From: Mesorhizobium amorphae
GTDB taxonomy: Bacteria > Pseudomonadota > Alphaproteobacteria > Rhizobiales > Rhizobiaceae
Direction of reading: 5' to 3'
NCBI GenBank assembly: GCA_003240775.1
Contig: QFNI01000018.1
Span: 28,294-92,293, forward strand
DNA length: 64,000 nt
Numbering within the stretch: position 1 is the stretch's first letter; every line of letters starts with the position of its first letter. The notes beneath the pieces were generated by a model. The model saw nothing but the letters and a program-made list of their open reading frames with translations. It had not been told where the DNA came from and ran no database searches. The position numbers and the translations under genes were made by a program. Below, piece after piece: positions 1-8,715 of the stretch.

Positions 1-372
1 CAGGCAGGCGACGGAAACGGCCGTGAGCGCTTCCATCTCGACGCCCGTGCGGCCCGACACGCGTGCGGTGGCTGTGACCCGCAGGCCGGGCAGCGCCTCG
101 TCGGGCTCGATCTCGACGGCGATCTTGTCGAGAAGCAGCGGGTGGCAGAGCGGGATCAGCTCATGCGTGCGCTTGGCCGCCATGATACCGGCGATGCGCG
201 CGACCGCGATCACGTCGCCCTTCTTGGCGTTGTTCGAGCGGATCGTGGCGAGCGTGTCCGGCTGCATGCGTATGCAGCCTTCGGCGACCGCGATGCGGCG
301 GGAAACCTCCTTGTCGCCGACATCGACCATGGAGGCACGGCCATCGGCTGCGACATGGGTGAGGCCGGTCAC
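1..372 (-). CDS. moaC: Cyclic pyranopterin monophosphate synthase MoaC (3' end cut by window edge)
   Basis: MoaC converts the GTP-derived intermediate made by MoaA into cyclic pyranopterin monophosphate, the first stage of molybdenum cofactor synthesis, in the cytoplasm. The 124 codons visible carry the family signatures MVDVGDKEV near residue 15, ELIPLCHPLLLDKI around residue 70 and TGVEMEALTAVSVACL at the left edge. About 40 C-terminal residues of a usual 160 lie outside the window. The start is a GTG whose last two bases form the start of the trpC TGA stop, so translation is probably coupled to trpC. It is the last visible gene of the ppiD-trpD-trpC-moaC run. The reading frame is clean. 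Confidence 0.93.
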   Translation of the reverse strand, partial: MTGLTHVAADGRASMVDVGDKEVSRRIAVAEGCIRMQPDTLATIRSNNAKKGDVIAVARIAGIMAAKRTHELIPLCHPLLLDKIAVEIEPDEALPGLRVTATARVSGRTGVEMEALTAVSVACL

Positions 373-1178
373 GCAGCATTCTCCGCCGCGCCAAAAAGAA
401 GCGCGCGGGTGGCGGCTTCCACATCATCCTGGCGCATCAGGCTTTCGCCGACGAGGAAGGAGCGCACGCCCGAGCGCTCGAGGCGCTCGCAATCGGCATG
501 GGTGAAGATGCCGCTCTCGCCGACGAGCAGACGGTCCGCATCGGCCATTGGCGCCAGGCGCTCGGTGACGGCGAGATCGACGGTGAACGAGCGGAGGTCA
601 CGGTTGTTGACGCCCAGGAGCGGCGACCGCAGGCGCAAGGCGCGCTCGGTTTCCTGCTCGTCATGGACCTCGACGAGAACGTCCATTCCGAGTTCCTCGG
701 CCGTGTCCTCCAGTGCCTGGGCTTCGTCGTCCGACAGGCTCGCCATGATGACGAGAATGGCGTCGGCACCCCAGAGGCGGGCTTCCCAGACCTGATAGGG
801 CTCGAACAGGAAATCCTTGCGCAAAGCGGGCAGCGCGCAGGCGTCTCGCGCCGCCGAGAGATATTCCGGCTTGCCCTGAAAAGACGGGGTGTCGGTGAGC
901 ACGGACAAGCAGGCGGCACCGCCGCGCTCGTAGGCGCGGGCAAGGGCCGGCGTGTCGAAATCCCCGCGGATCAGACCGCGAGAGGGGCTCGCCTTCTTGA
1001 TCTCGGCTATCAGCGCGAACTCGCCCTTCGCGAGCTTGGCGCGAAGGGCAGCGGCGAAACCGCGGGGCGGGCTCGCCTCACCCAACCGGGCCTTGAGTTC
1101 GGCAAGCGGAAGCGCTGCCTTGGCGGCTGCGATCTCTTCGCGTTTGTAGGCTTCGATGCGGCGGAGGATGTCGGTCAT
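369..1178 (-). CDS. trpC: Indole-3-glycerol phosphate synthase
   Basis: TrpC closes the indole ring of indole-3-glycerol phosphate from carboxyphenylamino-deoxyribulose phosphate in tryptophan synthesis. The 269-residue protein is a full-length single-domain TIM barrel. It has the family motifs IAEIKKASPSRG near residue 58, the LRKDFL phosphate-region motif near residue 118, LGVNNRDLRSF near residue 188 and VGESG near residue 218. It is not fused to TrpF. Its ATG overlaps the trpD stop by four bases and its stop overlaps the moaC start, so the three genes form one translationally coupled unit. I see no trp leader or attenuator beside this cluster. Confidence 0.97.
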   Translation of the reverse strand: MTDILRRIEAYKREEIAAAKAALPLAELKARLGEASPPRGFAAALRAKLAKGEFALIAEIKKASPSRGLIRGDFDTPALARAYERGGAACLSVLTDTPSFQGKPEYLSAARDACALPALRKDFLFEPYQVWEARLWGADAILVIMASLSDDEAQALEDTAEELGMDVLVEVHDEQETERALRLRSPLLGVNNRDLRSFTVDLAVTERLAPMADADRLLVGESGIFTHADCERLERSGVRSFLVGESLMRQDDVEAATRALLFGAAENAA

Positions 1179-2191
1179 GCCGCCTCTTGCGATGTCTGGG
1201 CGAGGCGGGCGAGCACGTCGCGCGCGTGGCCGCCGTCGATGGCCTGCGCGGCGAGCTCAACGCCGTCCTTAACCGAGGTCGCGCGGCCGGCGACGAGGAG
1301 GCCCGCGCCCGCGTTCATCAGAACCGTGTCGCGATAGGCGCCGGGTGCTCCATCGAGAAGAGCGCGCAGGGCATCGGCGTTGAAGGCCGCGTCCCCGCCG
1401 CGCAGGTCCTCGCGCGCATGGCGCGACAGGCCAACCGTTTCCGGCGAAACGGTGAAGCTCTCGACTGCGCCGTTGTCGAGCGAGGCCACGCGGGTTTCGC
1501 CCGTGGTCGTGATCTCGTCGAAGCCATCGCCGTGAACCACCCAGGCGCGCTCGGTGCCGAGCGAGCGCAGCGTGTGAGCGACCGGCTCGATCCATTCTGG
1601 CGAGAAAACGCCGACGAGTTGGCGGCGCACCCCGGCTGGATTGGACAGGGGCCCCAGGAGGTTGAAGATCGTGCGCGTGCCCAATTCCGAGCGGGTAGGC
1701 CCTACATGGCGCATGGCGGGATGGTGCGCGGGCGCGAACATGAAGCCGATGCCGGCATCGCGGATGCAGGCGGCGATCCCCTCCGGCGAAAGATCGATGC
1801 GGACGCCCAGCGCGCCCAGCACGTCTGCCGCGCCCGTCAGCGAGGAGAGCCCGCGATTGCCGTGCTTGGCGACAGGCACGCCCGCGCCCGCGATCACGAA
1901 GGCGGAGGCGGTGGAGATGTTGAGGCTGTGGGAGCCGTCGCCGCCCGTGCCCACGATGTCGATGGCATCCACCGGCGCATCGACGCGCAGCATGCGCTCA
2001 CGCATGGTCTGGACGGCGCCCGCGATCTCGTCGACGGTTTCGCCGCGCACACGCAGGCCCATCAGGAAGCCGCCGATCTGGCCGGGGGTGGCCTCGCCCG
2101 ACATGATGATGCCGAACGCCTCGCGCGCTTCCTCGAAGGAAAGCGCGCCGCCGCCCGCGACTTTGGCGAGAAGGGGTTTGAGGCCGCTCAT
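1175..2191 (-). CDS. trpD: Anthranilate phosphoribosyltransferase
   Basis: TrpD transfers phosphoribose from PRPP to anthranilate, the second step of tryptophan synthesis. The 338-residue protein has the normal length. It shows the glycine-rich PRPP motif DIVGTGGDGSHSLNIST near residue 79, the KHGNRGLSS segment near residue 109, and an RTIFNLLGPLSNPA block near residue 173. It lies 2 bp after the ppiD stop and overlaps trpC by ATGA, so ppiD, trpD, trpC and moaC are probably cotranscribed. TrpG and TrpE are not in the window. Confidence 0.97.
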   Translation of the reverse strand: MSGLKPLLAKVAGGGALSFEEAREAFGIIMSGEATPGQIGGFLMGLRVRGETVDEIAGAVQTMRERMLRVDAPVDAIDIVGTGGDGSHSLNISTASAFVIAGAGVPVAKHGNRGLSSLTGAADVLGALGVRIDLSPEGIAACIRDAGIGFMFAPAHHPAMRHVGPTRSELGTRTIFNLLGPLSNPAGVRRQLVGVFSPEWIEPVAHTLRSLGTERAWVVHGDGFDEITTTGETRVASLDNGAVESFTVSPETVGLSRHAREDLRGGDAAFNADALRALLDGAPGAYRDTVLMNAGAGLLVAGRATSVKDGVELAAQAIDGGHARDVLARLAQTSQEAA

Positions 2192-2193
2192 GG

Positions 2194-4086
2194 TCAGTTG
2201 GCGACCGCGCGGGTGGCAGCGTCTCGGTTGATCTCCACCGTGTAGCGGCTCTGAAGCTGCGCGATCATCTGGTCGAGGATGTCGTTGCCGATGCCGAGCG
2301 CGTAGGCGTCACGCTGGTTCTGGGGCAGGGTGCTCGCATCGGCCGCGGCGGGCTCGAAGGTCTCGGTGACACGGAACAGGAGCTGGGCGGTGGGCTCGGG
2401 CGCCTGGACGCTGCCGACGCCGCCTTCGGCGACCGCAAAGGCCGCGGCCACGCCGGCTTGGCCGAAATCGCCATCGTTTGCGCCGCGCTTGAGGCCGCGC
2501 TTGGTTTCCTTGGAAAGCGCAAGCTCGGTGGCGAGCACATCGAGCGTGGCCGAGCCGTCGACCAGGCGCTTCTTCAGTTCCTCGGTGCGGACGGAAAGGA
2601 GGCGCTGGGCTTCCTCGGCCTTCCAGTCGGCGAGGGCACGGTCGCGAACCTCCTCGAGCGTGCGGTCGCGGGGGGGCGTGACGGTCTGGACCTCGTAGAA
2701 TACGTAGCCGCCGGACGCGGTGGTGACGGCGACGTTTTCCGTGTTGGGCTCGGCCTCGAAGACGGACGGCAGGAGATCGCGCGCATCGGGCAGGTCGGCC
2801 ACGGGGTTGCCGTCTGCGCCCAGACCCGAGCGGTCAATGCCATCCACGGTGCGCACGGTCAGGCGAAGGCTCTGGGCGGCGTCCGCTAGGCTCGCACCAC
2901 CCGCGCGGGCGTCTTCATAGGCGTCGTGCGTGTCGAGAAGCACGCGGCTGGCTTCGGCCAGCGCGAGATCGCTGCGGATACGCGGGGCGACCGCATCGAA
3001 GGGCTGGACCACTTCGGGCGTGATGGCGGTGACGCGCACGATCACCGGGCCGAAGGCACCCTGGATCACCGGGCTCGTGGCACCCTGCGCGAGCGCGAAG
3101 GCAGCTTCCGCGACGGCGGGATCGCTCACCTGATCGCGCGACAAAGTGCCGAGCGCAACGTCGCTCATGGTGCGGTTCTGGTTGGAAACGAGCTGCTCGA
3201 ATGTCGTGCCGGAGGCGAGCGAGGCGAGTGCCGCCTGCGCGTCCGCATCGTTGGCGAAGACGAGCTGATCGATCGCGCGGCGTTCGGGCGTGGTGAACTG
3301 GGCGCGGTTGGTGTCATAGTCTGCGCGCACCTGCTCGTCGGTGACCGAGCCTTCGTCGGCGATGTCCTCGGGGTTCAGGCGCACATAGGAGAAGGTGCGG
3401 TATTCGGGCGCGGCGTAGTTCGCCTTGCGCGTTTCGAACCAGGAGGCGAGCGCGTCGGGAGCGGGTTCCGCGATGGGCTCGACCAGGGACTGGGGCAAGA
3501 GAAGGTACTCCACCGTGCGGTCTTCGCCCTGGTAGAGGGCGGCGGCGCGCAGGAAGGTGTCGGGCGCGGCAAGACCATCGGCCACGGCTTCCACGATCTG
3601 CTGGCGAACGGCGACCTGCTCCTGATTGCGGAAGTAATCGTCCTGCCGCATGCCGATCTGGTTCAGCACATAGTTGAAGCGCTGGCGGTCGAAGCGGCCG
3701 TCGGCACCCTGGAAGGAAGGATCCTCCACCGTCTGCTGGGCCATGCGCTCCTCGGTGACGCCCAGGCGCATTGTGCGGGCCTGCTCGTCGAGCACGGCGC
3801 CCGCGACCAGCTGGCCGAGCACCTGCTCGTCGATGCCGAAGGCGCGCGCCTGCTCGCGGGTGAGCTGCTGGCCGAACTGCTGGGAAAGCTGCGTGACCTG
3901 GCGGTTCCAGGCGAGGCGATAGTCGGATGCGGTGACCACCGTGCCGCCGACCGTGACCACGCGGTCGCCGCCGACGCCCTGCATCAGCGAGCCCGAGATG
4001 CCCCAGACCGCGAAGGACAGGACCAGAAGCACGAGCAGGGTCTTGGCGACCCAGCCGCCGGAGGCACGACGCAAGCTATCGAGCAT
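2194..4086 (-). CDS. ppiD: Membrane-anchored periplasmic peptidyl-prolyl isomerase, PpiD/SurA-N family
   Basis: The 630-residue protein has one N-terminal transmembrane helix (about residues 15-33), then a SurA-type chaperone domain (residues 36-200) and a central parvulin-like rotamase region. It is probably an inner-membrane-anchored periplasmic foldase that helps newly exported proteins emerging from SecYEG. An upstream in-frame extension of about 220 codons is antisense to tpiA and was rejected. The chosen ATG follows an AGGAGA-type ribosome site. It heads the trpDC-moaC run and is divergent from tpiA. The pairing with trp genes is a familiar rhizobial arrangement rather than a sign of shared function. 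Parvulin active-site residues were not checked. Confidence 0.9.
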   Translation of the reverse strand: MLDSLRRASGGWVAKTLLVLLVLSFAVWGISGSLMQGVGGDRVVTVGGTVVTASDYRLAWNRQVTQLSQQFGQQLTREQARAFGIDEQVLGQLVAGAVLDEQARTMRLGVTEERMAQQTVEDPSFQGADGRFDRQRFNYVLNQIGMRQDDYFRNQEQVAVRQQIVEAVADGLAAPDTFLRAAALYQGEDRTVEYLLLPQSLVEPIAEPAPDALASWFETRKANYAAPEYRTFSYVRLNPEDIADEGSVTDEQVRADYDTNRAQFTTPERRAIDQLVFANDADAQAALASLASGTTFEQLVSNQNRTMSDVALGTLSRDQVSDPAVAEAAFALAQGATSPVIQGAFGPVIVRVTAITPEVVQPFDAVAPRIRSDLALAEASRVLLDTHDAYEDARAGGASLADAAQSLRLTVRTVDGIDRSGLGADGNPVADLPDARDLLPSVFEAEPNTENVAVTTASGGYVFYEVQTVTPPRDRTLEEVRDRALADWKAEEAQRLLSVRTEELKKRLVDGSATLDVLATELALSKETKRGLKRGANDGDFGQAGVAAAFAVAEGGVGSVQAPEPTAQLLFRVTETFEPAAADASTLPQNQRDAYALGIGNDILDQMIAQLQSRYTVEINRDAATRAVAN

Positions 4087-4232
4087 TCTATCTCCTTTGA
4101 CCGACAGACAGGGGAACAACAGCCGGGGGAACAGCAGGCGTCCGGCAATAAACGGGCGTGGCGGGAGTGTCGATTGCTTTGTGGCCTCATTTTGATAGGG
4201 AAGCCGGGCAGATAAGCTTGGAGGAGCAGGCG

Positions 4233-4991
4233 ATGACCCCCGGAATCCGACCGCTCGTTGCCGGCAACTGGAAGATGAACGGCTTGGCCGAGAGCCTGGG
4301 CGAAATCCGCGCGGTGGCGGAGGGCGCACGGAGCTTGGCCGAGGCGGACCTCCTGCTCTGCGTGCCCGCGACGCTTCTTTCGCGCGCCGTCGATGCGGCC
4401 CAAGGCTCGGAGCTCGCGATCGGCGGCGAGGATTGCCACGCCAAGGCGTGCGGCGCCTGCACGGGCGACGTGTCGGCCGAGATGCTGGTGGATGCGGGCG
4501 CCACTCATGTGATCGTCGGCCATTCCGAGCGCCGCGCCGACCATGGCGAAAAGGATGGCGACGTGCACGCCAAGGCCGAAGCCGCCTGGCGCGCGGGGCT
4601 CGTGGCGGTGATCTGCATTGGCGAAACCGAAGGCGAGCGTCGCGCCGGCGTGACGCTCGACGTGGTGGGCGGCCAGATCGCAGGCTCGGTGCCCGAGAAC
4701 GCTTCGGCGCAAAACACCGTGATCGCCTATGAGCCGGTCTGGGCAATCGGCACGGGGCTGACGCCGACCGCGGCCGACGTGGAAGAGGTGCACACCCACC
4801 TGCGCGAGAAACTTCGCCAGCTGCTCGGCGAGGAAGGCAACAAGATGCGCATTCTCTATGGCGGCTCGGTGAAGCCGTCGAATGCGGCCGAGCTTCTCGC
4901 CGTCGCCAATGTGGACGGCGCGCTGGTGGGCGGGGCGAGCCTCAAGGCGGCCGATTTCCTCGGGATCGCTGCGGCCTATTCCAAGATGTGA
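4233..4991 (+). CDS. tpiA: Triose-phosphate isomerase
   Basis: This enzyme interconverts dihydroxyacetone phosphate and glyceraldehyde 3-phosphate in glycolysis and gluconeogenesis. The 252-residue protein has the catalytic Lys in AGNWKMNG (residue 14), the catalytic His in VGHSERR, the catalytic Glu in AYEPVWAIGTG and the C-terminal phosphate loop LYGGSVKP. The ATG at 4233 is preceded by a GGAGGA ribosome site about 9 bases upstream. An in-frame ATG at 4158 would add 25 unrelated residues. The gene is divergent from ppiD across about 145 bp that must hold both promoters. Confidence 0.97.
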   Translation: MTPGIRPLVAGNWKMNGLAESLGEIRAVAEGARSLAEADLLLCVPATLLSRAVDAAQGSELAIGGEDCHAKACGACTGDVSAEMLVDAGATHVIVGHSERRADHGEKDGDVHAKAEAAWRAGLVAVICIGETEGERRAGVTLDVVGGQIAGSVPENASAQNTVIAYEPVWAIGTGLTPTAADVEEVHTHLREKLRQLLGEEGNKMRILYGGSVKPSNAAELLAVANVDGALVGGASLKAADFLGIAAAYSKM

Positions 4992-5122
4992 TGGGCTTGA
5001 GAAGGCCTGATGCGGCTCCCACCTTTGCTGGCGGGCTTGGAATAGCCATCCCTTCATTGTAAGCAGCCCACCGCTTCGCGCGCCTTCGGGCGTCAACCCG
5101 CCCGTTCAGGAACTGCCGCCTC

Positions 5123-5533
5123 ATGGAAACCGTCATCATCGTCATCCACCTCATGGTCGTGCTCGCGCTGGTGGCGGTGGTGCTGCTGCAGCGTTCGGAA
5201 GGCGGCGGCCTGGGGATCGGCGGCGGCTCGGGCTTCATGACGGCGCGCGGTGCCGCCAACGCTCTGACCCGCACCACGGCGATCCTGGCGGTCGCCTTCT
5301 TCGCGACCTCGCTCGGCCTGTCGCTGATCGCACGCTACGGCGCGCAGCCGGGCGACATTCTCGACCGCGTGCAGACCGCACCCGCAGGCAGCACCGGCAC
5401 CGGCCAGGGCGGCGTGCTCGACCAGCTCGGCGGCTCGTCCACCGCACCCGCTGCGCCCGCTGAGGCGCCTGCGTCGAGCGACGTTCCGGCTCCCGCGGCA
5501 CCGGCCGCTCCGCAGGTTCCGAGCGGGCAGTAA
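5123..5533 (+). CDS. secG: Preprotein translocase subunit SecG
   Basis: SecG is the small accessory subunit of the SecYEG inner-membrane protein channel. The 136-residue protein has two hydrophobic segments (about residues 3-21 and 51-72) flanking the conserved cytoplasmic stretch VLLQRSEGGGLG and GGGSGFMTARGAAN. The tail from about residue 85 is rich in Ala, Pro and Ser and weakly conserved, as in other alphaproteobacteria. It lies 131 bp after tpiA and in rhizobia usually precedes pyrG. Here an L,D-transpeptidase gene and a hairpin terminator separate the two. Confidence 0.93.
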   Translation: METVIIVIHLMVVLALVAVVLLQRSEGGGLGIGGGSGFMTARGAANALTRTTAILAVAFFATSLGLSLIARYGAQPGDILDRVQTAPAGSTGTGQGGVLDQLGGSSTAPAAPAEAPASSDVPAPAAPAAPQVPSGQ

Positions 5534-5590
5534 GCCGGCGAAGCAGCCGGCCTGTTGTCGGCCGGGCACAGTTCACCGTGATCCCATCGC

Positions 5591-5620
5591 AAAGGGCGGC
5601 TTCGAGCCGCCCTTTCGCTT
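5591..5620 (+). terminator. Hairpin terminator after secG
   Basis: A perfect 11-bp stem (AAAGGGCGGCT at 5591-5601 pairing with AGCCGCCCTTT at 5605-5615) has a TCG loop and is followed by a short pyrimidine-rich run. It lies 58 bp after the secG stop and before the next gene on the same strand. The U-tract is weak, so it may stop transcription only partly. Confidence 0.6.
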
Positions 5621-5725
5621 GAGAGGGGCTCCGCGTTTTTCTAGATGTCGGATCGGTCGCGGGGGCGGATGCTTTCGGGTGCGCTCATGCTCGCCGCGTC
5701 GCAAGCCCCCTTGGGATTCCGCGTC

Positions 5726-6676
5726 ATGGTCCGTCGCAGCCTCGCCCTTCTTCTCGTTTCTGCTTCTCTCGTCTCCGCAGGCCCAGCTTTCGCGCAAAGC
5801 AAGAGCCTGATGGAATATCTCAATGCCCGAAAGGTCGAGCGCCAGGCCGACCAGGACGCGCCCAAGGGCAAAAAGGTCAAGCAGGCCGAAAAGACCAAGG
5901 GCAACAAGAAACTTTCGGCCAAGGAAAAGGCAGCCCAGGCCAAGGCCGAAACGGTTGCCCGTCGCAAGGGCGGCGCGCTGCCTGGCGTTGCGATGGGTGC
6001 CGCGCCGCAGGCCGATGCGGCCACGGTCGCGCGCGCCGGCAACAACGGCGAACTGCGCAGCGAGCTTGCGCCCCGCCGCGCGCCAAGCCTGCTCGCCGGC
6101 CTGTTCGGCGGCGCGGGCGCAGCGGCTGCCGCGGAGCCCGCGATGCTGCCCCAGACCCAGGCGTTGGACGCCGTGCTCGCCAAGAAGGACGAGAACCGCA
6201 AGTTCCGCGTGAAGGAAGACTTCGTGCCTCAGGAAGTCGAGTTCTCCGGCTACAAGCGCGGCCAGATCGTGATCAACACCAAGACGCGCTACCTGTATCT
6301 CGTGGAATCGGGCTCGACGGCGCGCCGCTATGCCATCGCGGTCGGCCGTGAGGGGCTCTTGTTCACCGGCAAGGCGACCGTGGGCGACAAGCAGGAGTGG
6401 CCGCGCTGGATCCCCACCGCGGACATGCAGAAGCGCGAGCCCAGGAAATACGGCCAGTACAAGGACGGCATGCCCGGCGGCCCCGAGAACCCGCTCGGCG
6501 CGCGCGCCATCTACCTTTACCAGGGCAAGCAGGACACCCATATCCGCATCCACGGCACCAACCAGCCGCAGACCATCGGCTCGGCATCCTCCAACGGCTG
6601 CTTCCGCATGGTGAACGAGCATGTGATGGACCTCTACCGCCGCGTTCCGATGGGCGCGGAAGTGATCGTCCTCTGA
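5726..6676 (+). CDS. L,D-transpeptidase (YkuD domain), exported
   Basis: This protein probably cross-links peptidoglycan (3-3 links) or attaches outer-membrane proteins to it, acting in the periplasm. From the ATG at 5726 it has 316 residues: a cleavable signal peptide (MVRRSLALLLVSASLVSAGPAFA), then an unusual Lys/Ala-rich low-complexity region at about residues 30-85, then a YkuD domain from about residue 170. The catalytic motif is complete, with His276 in HGTN and Cys292 in SSNGCFRM. Upstream in-frame starts would place about 27 residues before the signal peptide and were rejected. It sits between secG and pyrG and ends at a strong terminator. Substrate and partner are unknown. Confidence 0.9.
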   Translation: MVRRSLALLLVSASLVSAGPAFAQSKSLMEYLNARKVERQADQDAPKGKKVKQAEKTKGNKKLSAKEKAAQAKAETVARRKGGALPGVAMGAAPQADAATVARAGNNGELRSELAPRRAPSLLAGLFGGAGAAAAAEPAMLPQTQALDAVLAKKDENRKFRVKEDFVPQEVEFSGYKRGQIVINTKTRYLYLVESGSTARRYAIAVGREGLLFTGKATVGDKQEWPRWIPTADMQKREPRKYGQYKDGMPGGPENPLGARAIYLYQGKQDTHIRIHGTNQPQTIGSASSNGCFRMVNEHVMDLYRRVPMGAEVIVL

Positions 6677-6683
6677 GTTTTCC

Positions 6684-6753
6684 TTCCCGCAACAATTGTG
6701 CGGGAAACTTGATCAAGGCCCGCGCGAATCATCTGGCGCGGGCCTCTTTGTTT
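6684..6753 (+). terminator. Double-hairpin terminator after the L,D-transpeptidase gene
   Basis: Two hairpins follow the stop codon. The first is an 8-bp stem, TTCCCGCA (6684-6691) with TGCGGGAA (6699-6706). The second is a 10-bp stem, AGGCCCGCGC (6716-6725) with GCGCGGGCCT (6736-6745), followed by the T-rich run CTTTGTTT. The second has all the marks of an intrinsic terminator and isolates pyrG from upstream transcription. Confidence 0.8.
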
Positions 6754-6771
6754 GGCTAAGCCCTAGGTCCC

Positions 6772-8400
6772 ATGGCGCGATACGTATTCATAACGGGCGG
6801 CGTGGTTTCGTCGCTTGGCAAAGGCATCGCAGCGGCTGCTATCGCGGCCCTGCTTCAGGCACGCGGATACCGCGTGCGGCTCCGCAAGCTCGATCCCTAT
6901 CTCAACGTCGACCCCGGCACGATGTCGCCCTACCAGCACGGCGAAGTGTTCGTGACCGATGACGGGGCCGAGACCGATCTCGATCTCGGCCACTACGAGC
7001 GCTTCACCGGCCGCTCTGCCAATTTCCACGACAACATCACGACCGGCCGCATCTACAAGAACATCATCGAGAAGGAGCGGCGCGGCGACTATCTCGGCGC
7101 CACCGTCCAGGTGATCCCGCACGTCACCGACGAGATCAAGCAGTTCGTGCTTTCGGGCAACGAGGACTACGACTTCGTGCTCTGCGAGATCGGCGGAACC
7201 GTGGGCGACATCGAGGCGATGCCGTTCCTGGAGGCCATCCGCCAGCTCGGCAACGACCTGCCGCGCAACCAGGCGGTCTACGTTCACCTGACGCTCATGC
7301 CGTTCATTCCGGCAGCGGGCGAGCTCAAGACCAAGCCGACCCAGCATTCCGTGAAGGAATTACAGGCGATCGGCATCGCGCCCGACATCCTGCTCGTGCG
7401 CGCCGACCGACCGATCCCTCGCGAGGAGCGGCGCAAGCTCTCGCTGTTCTGCAACGTGCGCGAGACCGCCGTGATCCAGGCGCTCGATGTGGCGAACATC
7501 TACGATGTGCCGGCCGCCTATCACCACGAGGGGCTCGACACGGAAGTGCTGGCGGCCTTCGGCATCGAGCCCGCACCGCTCCCGCGCATGGAGCGCTGGG
7601 ACGACATCGGCGCGCGCATCCACAACCCCGAGGGCGAGGTCACCATCGCCGTGGTCGGCAAATATACCGGCCTCAAGGATGCCTATAAGTCGCTGATCGA
7701 GGCGCTGAGCCATGGCGGCATGGCGAACCGGGTGAAGGTGAAGCTCGACTGGATCGAATCGGAAGTGTTCGAAAAGGAAGACCCCGCGCCTTTCCTCGAA
7801 AAAGTGCACGGCATCCTGGTGCCCGGTGGCTTCGGCGAGCGCGGCTCGGAAGGCAAGATCCTGGCGGCGAAGTTCGCGCGCGAGCGGAAGGTGCCCTATT
7901 TCGGCATCTGCTTCGGCATGCAGATGGCCTGCATCGAGGCCGCGCGCTCGCTGGCGGGCGTGGAAAAGGCGTCCTCCACCGAGTTCGGCCCGACGCCCGA
8001 GCCCGTTGTCGGCCTCATGACGGAATGGCTGCGCGGCAACATGCTGGAAAAACGATTGGCGAGCGGCGATCTGGGCGGCACCATGCGTCTGGGCGCCTAT
8101 GAGGCGAAGCTCGCCCCCGAATCGCGGATCGCGGCCATTTATGGCGACACCGACATCAAGGAGCGCCACCGCCACCGCTACGAGGTGAACATCGACTACA
8201 AGGCGCGGCTGGAAGAAGCCGGGCTGGTGTTTGCCGGCATGTCGCCGGACGGCGTTCTACCGGAAACAGTGGAATATCCCGACCATCCCTGGTTCATCGG
8301 GGTGCAGTACCACCCTGAATTGAAAAGCCGGCCGTTCGAACCGCATCCGCTGTTTGCGAGCTTCATCGCGGCGGCGATGGAGCAATCGCGACTGGTTTAG
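6772..8400 (+). CDS. pyrG: CTP synthase
   Basis: PyrG makes CTP from UTP using glutamine-derived ammonia in pyrimidine synthesis. The 542-residue protein begins with the synthetase domain (MARYVFITGGVVSSLGKGI, then LRKLDPYLNVDPGTMSP). It ends with a class I glutamine amidotransferase domain from about residue 290. There the nucleophile Cys lies in YFGICFGMQ, and the His/Glu pair lies in VQYHPELKSRPFEPHPLF. Length and motifs are normal. It has its own transcription start region after the preceding terminator and converges with the decayed hydrolase gene and dacC-like gene beyond it. Confidence 0.98.
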   Translation: MARYVFITGGVVSSLGKGIAAAAIAALLQARGYRVRLRKLDPYLNVDPGTMSPYQHGEVFVTDDGAETDLDLGHYERFTGRSANFHDNITTGRIYKNIIEKERRGDYLGATVQVIPHVTDEIKQFVLSGNEDYDFVLCEIGGTVGDIEAMPFLEAIRQLGNDLPRNQAVYVHLTLMPFIPAAGELKTKPTQHSVKELQAIGIAPDILLVRADRPIPREERRKLSLFCNVRETAVIQALDVANIYDVPAAYHHEGLDTEVLAAFGIEPAPLPRMERWDDIGARIHNPEGEVTIAVVGKYTGLKDAYKSLIEALSHGGMANRVKVKLDWIESEVFEKEDPAPFLEKVHGILVPGGFGERGSEGKILAAKFARERKVPYFGICFGMQMACIEAARSLAGVEKASSTEFGPTPEPVVGLMTEWLRGNMLEKRLASGDLGGTMRLGAYEAKLAPESRIAAIYGDTDIKERHRHRYEVNIDYKARLEEAGLVFAGMSPDGVLPETVEYPDHPWFIGVQYHPELKSRPFEPHPLFASFIAAAMEQSRLV

Positions 8401-8415
8401 GGGCGCAAGGTCCCC

Positions 8416-8710
8416 TCAGGGAGCGGCGAAAAACGCCGCAAGCGCCGCAGCCAGTTCTTCAGATGCCTCTTCAGCCATGTGGTGGCCGCTCGGGACGCGG
8501 CCGCCCGTGAGCGGGCCTGCGAACCGAGGGGCGCGAAGAAGAACCAGTGCCGCCAGAGTCCGGCAAAGCGCTGGTCGGCGCGTTCCAGCGCTTCGAGGAC
8601 AGGCACTGCGTCGAGGATGGCCAGGCGTTCCACCGAAGCATGGTGATCCATCGCAGTGCGAAAGCCGGTAGGCGCCCCGGTATGGTCTCGAGCGCGAAGC
8701 CCTCGAACAT
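8416..8710 (-). pseudogene. Decayed alpha/beta hydrolase (haloacetate dehalogenase-like), three fragments
   Basis: Three pieces of one hydrolase family lie in order on the minus strand. The start, MFEGFALE, is at 8687-8710. A middle piece at about 8521-8690 reads RDHTGAPTGF, then LAILDAVPVLEALERAD, then LWRHWFFFAPLG. The C-terminal end at 8416-8520 reads GGRVPSGHHMAEEASEEL and stops at TGA. The pieces are in different frames, and the parts that should hold the nucleophile elbow and acid residue are absent. About 295 bp remain of an expected 870-900 bp. The ATG is 5 bp after the D,D-carboxypeptidase stop, so it was once probably in that operon. Family assignment is by recognised sequence only. 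Confidence 0.8.
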
Positions 8711-8715
8711 TTCGC

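Noticed and set aside
4087..4232. Sigma-70 promoters in the ppiD-tpiA divergent region
   Set aside because: Several loose matches exist, but none has both boxes at good spacing, so no promoter was called.
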